Source: JBBRMQ01 sp038230775
GTDB lineage: Bacteria > Acidobacteriota > Thermoanaerobaculia > Gp7-AA8
Assembly (NCBI GenBank): GCA_038230775.1
Contig: JBBRMQ010000195.1
Location: forward strand, 1-8,400
DNA: 8,400 nucleotides
Direction of reading: 5' to 3'
Shown here piece after piece: positions 1 through 4,805 of the stretch. The notes below the pieces were generated by a model. It made no database searches, was not told the DNA's origin, and worked only from the letters and a program-made list of their open reading frames with translations. Both the position numbers and the translations under genes were made by a program. Position 1 is the stretch's first letter, and the number at the start of each line of letters is the position of its first letter.

Positions 1-71
1 ACAAGGCCGAGTGGCGCCTCGACAGCGACAGGCAGTGGCGTTTCGTCCGGCTCGAAATGATGCCGCAGTAG
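1..71 (+). CDS. C-terminal end of an unidentified protein (partial)
   Basis: The third forward frame is open from the window edge to a TAG at 69-71 and ends ...WRFVRLEMMPQ. The alternation of Trp, Arg and acidic residues (EWRLDSDRQWRF) reads like the closing beta strands of a small alpha/beta domain rather than random translation. A convergent gene and an intervening hairpin follow directly, as expected at a real gene end. Only 22 residues are visible, so no family can be named. An NTF2/SnoaL-like C-terminus is one possibility, but this is a guess. Confidence 0.5.
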   Translation, partial: KAEWRLDSDRQWRFVRLEMMPQ

Positions 72-103
72 ACCTGAGCGCAGCCCTGGCCGCGCGTTAT
101 CGG

Positions 104-175
104 GTTGCCGGTTCATGGTGCCTCTTCGCAGCAGGACCGTTTTCGACGAAGCACCCTGAACCGACAACCGGCAAC
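104..175. repeat. Imperfect inverted repeat between convergent genes
   Basis: The left arm (104-128) begins GTTGCCGGTTCATGGTGC. The reverse complement of the right arm (147-175) begins GTTGCCGGTTGTCGGTTCAG and continues GGTGCTTCG. They pair as a 7-bp outer stem and an 11-bp inner stem with one mismatch, separated by a bulge where the right arm carries an extra GTTG-like unit. Read on the minus strand, the right arm is a run of 7-base words (GTTGCCG, GTTGTCG, GTTCAGG). It fills the gap between the gene ending at 71 and the one ending at 179, so it may act as a two-way terminator, although there is no T-run. Confidence 0.65.
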
Positions 176-178
176 TGA

Positions 179-628
179 TTAACGCCTGTTGCGTTTCGGG
201 CGCGAGGTGATCCGCCGCGGCGCCGGTGTCGCGCGCGCGGGCAGTTCCGGCAGCGACGGCGCCGTCACCTTGTTTCCGGCCGCAACCCCTTTCGCGCGCA
301 CTCCGAGATCGAGCTCGCCGAGGTACCTCATGGTGCGCCAGGGGTGCTGGCGCATGTCGGCGTTCACGTAGAGAGCGTCAGGCGAGCGGTACACGTCGCC
401 GCTGTCGATGAATACCCAGGTGTTGGCGAGTGTGCGGCGCAGATAGTCGGCGGCCTGCGTTTCCTCTTCGGAAGCAGTCTCGACGTTCTTGAGGGTGATC
501 GCCGAAGTGACGCCGTTGGTGTCCACGATGATCGTACGGCTGTCGCGGATCCCGACGACGTGTGACATTGGAGTTGCGGCGGCCGCCGCGGCAAAGCAGA
601 GGGTGAAACACACGAGTGCATTCTTCAT
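179..628 (-). CDS. Small exported protein, possible degenerate SNase-like fold
   Basis: A protein of 149 residues if it starts at the ATG at 628. That start gives a clean Sec signal peptide: MKN, then a hydrophobic Ala-rich core to about residue 19. An upstream in-frame start at 874 would add 82 low-complexity residues that run into the divergent gene, so it is unlikely. The mature part loosely follows the staphylococcal nuclease order: a D-x-x-T turn (IRDSRT, 27-32), a strand (ITLKNVE, 44-50), a helix (QAADYLRRTL, 58-67), a strand (WVFID) and DVYRSPDALYVN (78-89). Aligned this way, the catalytic Arg35, Asp40 and Glu43 of the family become Thr, Glu and Ser, and Asp21 becomes Arg, so nuclease activity is not expected. 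The tail (120-149) is rich in Pro and Arg. No Shine-Dalgarno sequence is visible. The location is probably periplasmic. The fold assignment is inference; the export signal is seen directly. Confidence 0.6.
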   Translation of the reverse strand: MKNALVCFTLCFAAAAAATPMSHVVGIRDSRTIIVDTNGVTSAITLKNVETASEEETQAADYLRRTLANTWVFIDSGDVYRSPDALYVNADMRQHPWRTMRYLGELDLGVRAKGVAAGNKVTAPSLPELPARATPAPRRITSRPKRNRR

Positions 629-714
629 AGTCGTATTTGTGGTGCGGGAAGGGAGGAAAGAAGTAGCAACCGCGGGGGACGCGGCCTCATGTGGCGCGCG
701 CAGAATAGCACGAT

Positions 715-1617
715 GTGCGAAAATCACAACTGATGGCTGGACGGGAGGGGAGACGGAAGCTGCTGCGGCGTCAGAGCTCGTTTCCCCGGATGGCCCAACT
801 GCTTCTGATTCCCGTTTGCGGACTCCTGATTTTCCTTGCGTACCTGTTCGTCCGTTCCGCGATCCCACCCTCACCGCCCACCGCCGTCCGGCACGTGAAG
901 TCCGCGCTGATTCCGCCGCCGACGCTTCCGGTCGCGTTGCCGGCTCCGATGAAGCACAAGGGCGACATCGTTCTCATCCTCGATGACGTCGGCTTCGATC
1001 ATCAGCCGCTCAGCGCCGCGATGGCGCTCGATCCGAACATCAACTTCTCCGTGCTTCCGAACGCCCAGCACGGCGTCGAGTTCGCGCGGCGTCTGCACGC
1101 CGGCGGCTTCGAGGTGTTGTGTCATCTGCCGATGGAGCCGGAGGGATTCCCGCAGATCTCGCCGGGCGACGGCGCGATTCTGACGTCGATGTCCGACGAC
1201 GAGATCGCGCACGCGACCTCGACGAACGTCTCTTCCGTGCCGTTCGCACGCGGCGTGAACAACCACATGGGCTCGCGCGCCACTGCGGATACGCGCGTCA
1301 TGCGCAGCGTGTTGTCCTCGATTCCGCGAGGGATGTACTTCATCGACTCCCGCACCAGCGGCGCGTCGGTGGGCCTGGCGACCGCGCGTCAGATGCGAGT
1401 CCCCAGCGCCGCGCGAAATGTGTTTCTCGACGACGTGCAGACCGCCGGTGCGATCCGTTCGGAAATCGACGCGCTGCGCGGGGCGGCGGAGCACCGCGGC
1501 GTTGCGATCGGCATCGGCCACATGTATCCGGCGACGATTCGCGCGCTCGCCGACGCGGTCCCGCAGTTGCGGCGCGATGGATTCCGGTTCATCCGTGCGA
1601 GCGAGGCGGTCCGGTAG
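715..1617 (+). CDS. Divergent polysaccharide deacetylase, YibQ family, membrane-anchored
   Basis: A 300-residue protein of the divergent polysaccharide deacetylase family (COG2861, YibQ-like). A basic N-terminus precedes one membrane helix (about 28-46), then a Pro-rich linker (51-80), which implies an anchored domain facing the periplasm. The deacetylase fold begins at 82 with IVLILDDVG (Asp90, Asp91). It continues with FSVLP (111-115), CHLPMEP (136-142), the zinc-site-like NNHMGS (182-187), FIDSRT (209-214), FLDD (237-240) and GIGHMYP (266-272). These are the family's conserved blocks in the expected order. Family members are thought to act on cell-wall or secreted glycans, but the substrate is not established. 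Other possible ATG starts lie at 733 and 790; the 733 start keeps the basic stretch before the helix. None has a good Shine-Dalgarno sequence. The next gene begins directly after the stop codon. Confidence 0.9.
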   Translation: MRKSQLMAGREGRRKLLRRQSSFPRMAQLLLIPVCGLLIFLAYLFVRSAIPPSPPTAVRHVKSALIPPPTLPVALPAPMKHKGDIVLILDDVGFDHQPLSAAMALDPNINFSVLPNAQHGVEFARRLHAGGFEVLCHLPMEPEGFPQISPGDGAILTSMSDDEIAHATSTNVSSVPFARGVNNHMGSRATADTRVMRSVLSSIPRGMYFIDSRTSGASVGLATARQMRVPSAARNVFLDDVQTAGAIRSEIDALRGAAEHRGVAIGIGHMYPATIRALADAVPQLRRDGFRFIRASEAVR

Positions 1618-2358
1618 TTGCTGCTCGCGCTTTTTCTCGTCGATCTCGCTGCCGGTCTGTATCTTTTTCTGCCGCTGGTCGGGCGGCGGAACTCCGGCGT
1701 CAAGTTCTATCGGCTCATCCTGATCGTCTGCGGCTCTCTGGTGGCGATTGCAGGCGGGGCGCATTTTCTGGCGCACGCGCGCGAGCTCGCGAAGGCGGAT
1801 GCGATCGTGGCCATCATCGTCGCGGTCGTGTTCTTTGTCCTTCGCTACCCGAAGCGGGTGGTGTTTCGCATCCCTTCCGCGTTGCTGGCGGTGGCGTTTG
1901 TCGCGCTGGGCATCGCCTCATGGCGCGCGGCGACCGGAGCCACGCTTCCGTGGAGCGTCGCCGGTGCCCTGGCCAGCATCGCCCTTCTCGGCGCCGTCAA
2001 TCTCGCGATGCTGCTGGGACACTGGTATCTCGTCGTGCGTGGCATGGCGATCGATCCCTTGAAACGGTTGACGATCGCCACGCTCGTCGCGACGCTCGTT
2101 CGAACAGTGGTCGTCGTCGCGGCGCTGCTGTCGCCCGGCGTCTGGCACGAGGCGGCGTTGCGCCAGGGCATCTTCTTCTGGATGCGCGCCGGTTGGGGAC
2201 TTCTGGGCCCGCTCGCGCTCTACCCGATGGTGTGGGGAACGGTGAAGATCCGTTCGACGATGGCCGCGACCGGCATTCTGTACGTCGACGTCGTCGCGGT
2301 GGTCATCGGCGAGGTGTTAGGCGGCTGGCTGAGCGCAATCGTTCACGCGCCGGTGTAG
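1618..2358 (+). CDS. Conserved polytopic membrane protein, unknown function
   Basis: A 246-residue integral membrane protein that I do not recognise. About eight hydrophobic segments are visible, near residues 2-21, 31-50, 61-76, 85-101, 112-140, 151-171, 185-206 and 218-241. The most distinctive stretch is LLGHWYLVVRGM (132-143), with a possible ligand-binding His135 in a membrane helix, followed by IDPLKRLT. The start is inferred to be TTG at 1618, directly after the TAG of the deacetylase gene and in the same frame. The nearest GAGG is about 12 bases upstream, so translation probably depends on coupling to the upstream gene. Codon use matches its neighbours. The closeness suggests a joint envelope role with the deacetylase, but this rests on position only. 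The gene ends 19 bases before a large inverted repeat. Confidence 0.75.
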   Translation: MLLALFLVDLAAGLYLFLPLVGRRNSGVKFYRLILIVCGSLVAIAGGAHFLAHARELAKADAIVAIIVAVVFFVLRYPKRVVFRIPSALLAVAFVALGIASWRAATGATLPWSVAGALASIALLGAVNLAMLLGHWYLVVRGMAIDPLKRLTIATLVATLVRTVVVVAALLSPGVWHEAALRQGIFFWMRAGWGLLGPLALYPMVWGTVKIRSTMAATGILYVDVVAVVIGEVLGGWLSAIVHAPV

Positions 2359-2377
2359 TCGCGAAAGGCTGGGGTAA

Positions 2378-2471
2378 TTGTCATCCCGAGCGTAGCGAGG
2401 GACCGGTGTGGGCGGGCCGCTCATCGAACCACCCAACCCACACCGGTCCCTCGCTACGCTCGGGATGACAA
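2378..2471. repeat. Perfect 35-bp inverted repeat with 24-base loop, REP-like
   Basis: The arms 2378-2412 and 2437-2471 are exact reverse complements. The left arm reads TTGTCATCCCGAGCGTAGCG, then AGGGACCGGTGTGGG. The loop is 2413-2436. It lies between the ends of two convergent genes (stops at 2358 and 2489). The core ATCCCGAGCGTAGCGAGGGA resembles a dispersed intergenic palindrome I have seen in several GC-rich environmental genomes, so it is probably one copy of a REP-like family rather than a unique site. It would form a very stable hairpin in transcripts from either side and could terminate both, but there is no U-tract. Confidence 0.92.
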
Positions 2472-2488
2472 CGTCGTCGATCCGCTGC

Positions 2489-2866
2489 TTACTCGCCGTG
2501 CGCTTCTTCGGCACCCGGCGGAGCCTGTCCGTACACGTGCCGATCGTGCACGACGAGATCGAACGGCTTGATCGCCACGGTTACCGCGTACCCGCGATGC
2601 ACGGCCTGGCAGTCGTAGCAGACGATCACGTCCTTCACCATCCGCCAGACTACGTAATCGAGGACCGTCACGCCTAACAACGACAGACCGTAAGTCCACG
2701 GTACGAAGATCGAGCCGAGAACCACGAGCGCGATCCCGGTCTTGCGGTTGAAGTCTTTCTGGAAGTACATCTGATCGTGGCCACACGCCGCGCAGTGCGT
2801 AATCACCGCGTCGCCGGGAGGTGCGACGACGGAGTTCGCCGCACCACACTGCTCGCAGGGCCGCAA
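2489..2866 (-). CDS. Zinc-ribbon membrane protein, unknown function
   Basis: A 125-residue protein. An N-terminal zinc ribbon is formed by CEQC (4-7) and CAAC (26-29), followed by GHDQMYFQKDFNR (30-42). A hydrophobic stretch of about 33 residues (44-77, with a WTYGLSLLG turn) makes one or two membrane helices, and a third CxxC (CYDC, 83-86) precedes a His-containing tail. The TTG start at 2866 is chosen because a strong GGGAGAGG lies just upstream and no ATG or GTG is available in frame. The frame stays open further upstream and encodes another CxxC (CLSC). It lies 62 bases downstream of efp on the same strand, so it is probably cotranscribed. I do not know a function for this domain layout. 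Metal binding is inferred from the cysteine pairs. Confidence 0.75.
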   Translation of the reverse strand: MRPCEQCGAANSVVAPPGDAVITHCAACGHDQMYFQKDFNRKTGIALVVLGSIFVPWTYGLSLLGVTVLDYVVWRMVKDVIVCYDCQAVHRGYAVTVAIKPFDLVVHDRHVYGQAPPGAEEAHGE

Positions 2867-2868
2867 AG

Positions 2869-2876
2869 CCTCTCCC
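2869..2876 (-). promoter_or_regulatory. Shine-Dalgarno sequence supporting a TTG start
   Basis: On the minus strand GGGAGAGG runs from 2876 to 2869, with the GGGAG core ending five bases before the TTG at 2866. It is the strongest ribosome-binding site seen in the window and is the main reason for choosing a TTG start for the zinc-ribbon gene. Confidence 0.6.
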
Positions 2877-2928
2877 GCCTCGCGACCGAGTCGCGTCTCG
2901 CAGGACAGGCAGAGGAAATGGACAGAGG

Positions 2929-3486
2929 CTATTTGGCGCGTTCCAGGTAACGGTTCTCGGTCGGGTCGACGATGATCTCTTCACCTTCGGTCACGAACGG
3001 GGGAACGAGGACGGTCAGGCCATTTTCGAGGATCGCCGGTTTGTACGATGCCGACGCGGTCGCGCCCTTCACCATCGGCTGCGTCTCCGCGATCTTGGCC
3101 TTGATGGACTTCGGAAGCTCGACGCCGATCGGGCGGCCTTCGTAGAACTGCACCTGCAGCTTGATCCCCGGGGTCAACCATGCCGCGGAGTCGCCGAGAT
3201 CGTCTTCCGAGATCTCGCTCTGCTCGTAGTTCTCGGTGTTCATGAAGTGATGGGCGTGGCCGTCGGAGTACAGGTGTTCCATCTCGTGCTGATTGATGTA
3301 GGCCTGCTCGATTTCATCCTGCGACCGGAAGCGGTGCTCGAACTGGTTGCCCGTGCGCAGGTTGCGCAGCTTTGCCTGCACCATCGCGCGGAGGTTGCCG
3401 GGCGTGTGGTGATGAAACTCCATGACCTTGCACAGATCGTCGTTGAACTTGACGACCATGCCTCTGCGGAGATCGTTCGCTTGCAT
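2929..3486 (-). CDS. efp: Elongation factor P
   Basis: A 185-residue protein, full length for EF-P (about 185-190), which enters the E site of ribosomes stalled on polyproline and promotes peptide bond formation. All three beta-barrel domains are present. Domain I (1-64) contains VMEFHHHTPG and AKLRNLRTG. Domain II (about 65-128) contains the hallmark YSDGHAHHFMNTENYEQ. The C-terminal OB domain contains SYKPAILENGLTVLVPPFV (147-165) and IIVDPTENRYLERA. The domain I loop reads PGNLRAM (29-35), so Asn31 sits where E. coli has the modified Lys34 and Pseudomonas the rhamnosylated Arg32. No modification enzyme gene (epmA, epmB, earP, ymfI) is in the window. AAAGGA lies 11 bases before the ATG. The gene is divergent from the binding-protein gene with only 38 bases between the starts. 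Confidence 0.96.
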   Translation of the reverse strand: MQANDLRRGMVVKFNDDLCKVMEFHHHTPGNLRAMVQAKLRNLRTGNQFEHRFRSQDEIEQAYINQHEMEHLYSDGHAHHFMNTENYEQSEISEDDLGDSAAWLTPGIKLQVQFYEGRPIGVELPKSIKAKIAETQPMVKGATASASYKPAILENGLTVLVPPFVTEGEEIIVDPTENRYLERAK

Positions 3487-3524
3487 GAAGTGGTGAATCC
3501 TTTCGCTGATAAACTCGCGGCCTT

Positions 3525-4670
3525 ATGCGCCGTCTGCTGAGTCTGCTTGTGATCGCCGCGATTTGCGGCCAGGGTTGCCAAGGGAACCGCGAACGCCAAA
3601 CCCCTGTCGCTGCGAACGATATTCCAGTCGGCGTCTACGCCGCGCTCTCCGGCGGCGAGGCCGCGTTCGGACAGGCGACGGTGCAAGGCGTCAAGCTGGC
3701 GGCTGAGGAGATCAACAACTCCGGCGGCGTGCTGGGACGCAAGATCCGTCTGATCATCGAGGACGATCAGGGCCGCGCCGAGGATGCGGCGTCGGTGGTG
3801 ACGAAGCTGATCACGAGCAACAACGTGATCGGCGTCATCGGCGAGAACTCCTCCAATCAGTCGCTGGCCGCCGCGCCGATCTGCCAGGCGTCGAAGATCC
3901 CGATGATCTCTCCGTCGTCGACGAACCCGAACGTGACGAAGAAGGGCGACTACATCTTCCGCGTCTGCTTCACCGATCCGTATCAGGGTAAGGCGCTCGC
4001 CGCGTTCGTTCACGGCAATTTGCATCTGAACAACGCCGCCGTGCGGAAGGACATCCGCAACGACTATTCGGTGGGCCTGGCTGAGTTCTTCACGAAGTCG
4101 TACACCGAGGCCGGCGGGAAGATCGTCGGCGAGCAGAGCTACTCCGGCGGCGACACGGATTTTCGTCCGCAGCTGACGGCGCTGCGTGAGAAGAGGCCCG
4201 ATGTGCTCTTCATCCCGGGCTTCTACACCGACGTCGGCCAGATCGCCATCCAGGCCCGCGACCTCGGCATCAACATCCCGATGGTCGGCGGCGACGGCTG
4301 GGACTCGCCGACTGTCATCCAGATCGGCGGTAAGTCGGTCGACGGTTGCTACTTCTCCGATCACTACTTTTCCGGCGACCCCCGCCCGCTCACGCAGCGT
4401 TTTGTCAGCGAGATCACGAAACGCTACGGCCATGCGCCCGAGGCCAACGCCGCGCTGGGCTACGACGCGCTGCGCATTTTTGCCGAGGCGATCCGAAAAG
4501 CGGGCTCGCTGGATCGGAAAGCGATCCGCGACAACATCGCCGCCACGAAAAACTACGACGGCGTCTCCGGCAACATCACGATGGGCCCCGATCGCGATCC
4601 GATCAAGCCTGTGGCCATGATCAAGATCGACGGCGGGACGCTGCATTTCGCGGGGTGGATCCAGCCGTAG
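3525..4670 (+). CDS. Branched-chain amino acid-type ABC transporter substrate-binding protein
   Basis: A 381-residue type I periplasmic binding protein of the Liv family (Peripla_BP_6). The N-terminus is a signal sequence (MRRLLSLLVIAAICGQGC). Cys18 after Gly is a possible lipidation site, but the -3 residue is Gly rather than the usual Leu, so the lipobox is weak. The mature part has the family blocks: VGVYAALSGGEAAFGQ (35-50), GVKLAAEEINNSGGVLGRKI (55-74), GVIGENSSNQSLAAAPIC (103-120, a ligand-contact Ser-rich loop), IPMISPSSTNP (125-135), NDYSVGLAEFF (179-189) and GYDALRIFAEAI (312-323). The ligand could be a branched-chain or other amino acid, amide or short organic acid. No permease (LivH/LivM) or ATPase (LivG/LivF) gene is adjacent, so it is an orphan here. 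No Shine-Dalgarno sequence precedes the ATG. A weak TGATAAACT at 3507-3515 could serve as a -10 region, which would make the message nearly leaderless. Confidence 0.93.
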   Translation: MRRLLSLLVIAAICGQGCQGNRERQTPVAANDIPVGVYAALSGGEAAFGQATVQGVKLAAEEINNSGGVLGRKIRLIIEDDQGRAEDAASVVTKLITSNNVIGVIGENSSNQSLAAAPICQASKIPMISPSSTNPNVTKKGDYIFRVCFTDPYQGKALAAFVHGNLHLNNAAVRKDIRNDYSVGLAEFFTKSYTEAGGKIVGEQSYSGGDTDFRPQLTALREKRPDVLFIPGFYTDVGQIAIQARDLGINIPMVGGDGWDSPTVIQIGGKSVDGCYFSDHYFSGDPRPLTQRFVSEITKRYGHAPEANAALGYDALRIFAEAIRKAGSLDRKAIRDNIAATKNYDGVSGNITMGPDRDPIKPVAMIKIDGGTLHFAGWIQP

Positions 4671-4671
4671 A

Positions 4672-4748
4672 GTTGGGACGTTGGGATGTTGGGACGTTGG
4701 GAAGTAGAAGCGAGCGGGTGGAACTTCCTAACGTCCCAACATCCCAAC
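4672..4748. repeat. Tandem 8-bp words arranged as a 26-bp inverted repeat
   Basis: Four tandem octamers run from 4672 to 4703: GTTGGGAC, GTTGGGAT, GTTGGGAC, GTTGGGAA. The segment 4680-4705 is complementary to 4723-4748 over 26 bases with one G-T pair, leaving a 17-base loop (4706-4722). The right arm therefore carries the same words in reverse orientation (GTCCCAAC, ATCCCAAC). The element starts two bases after the stop of the binding-protein gene and lies 58 bases before the end of kup, which is convergent. A terminator or REP-like function is likely from position. There is no T-run after the stem. The remaining bases, 4749-4805, show nothing convincing. Confidence 0.9.
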
Positions 4749-4805
4749 TACGCAGGCAGATCCGAATCGGCAAGACGATCGCCTGCAATATCGGTTCGGT
4801 CTCGC

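Noticed and set aside
629..874. Longer N-terminus for the exported protein from an in-frame start at 874
   Set aside because: It would overlap the divergent deacetylase gene and bury a clear signal peptide inside the protein; the ATG at 628 is far more likely.
871..1776. A 301-codon minus-strand frame opposite the deacetylase
   Set aside because: It is antisense to conserved deacetylase motifs and has no recognisable domain or start signal.
1119..2468. A 449-codon plus-strand frame across the deacetylase and membrane-protein genes
   Set aside because: It overlaps two better-supported genes, is very rich in Arg, Gly and Ser, and runs on through the inverted repeat, which real genes would avoid.
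3240..4646. A 468-codon open frame on the minus strand overlapping the binding-protein gene
   Set aside because: It is antisense to a gene with clear family motifs, its translation is rich in Arg, Asp, Val and Ala with no domain pattern, and part of it retraces EF-P in another frame. This is a GC-rich shadow.
4680..4748. Possible CRISPR or attachment site because of regular short repeats
   Set aside because: The units are 8 bases with no spacers and the arms are inverted, so it is a tandem-word hairpin, and no integrase or cas gene is near.
4749..4805. Small stem GCAGGC/GCCTGC and CCGAATCGG palindrome
   Set aside because: Six-base stems of this kind are expected by chance in GC-rich sequence and have no supporting context.
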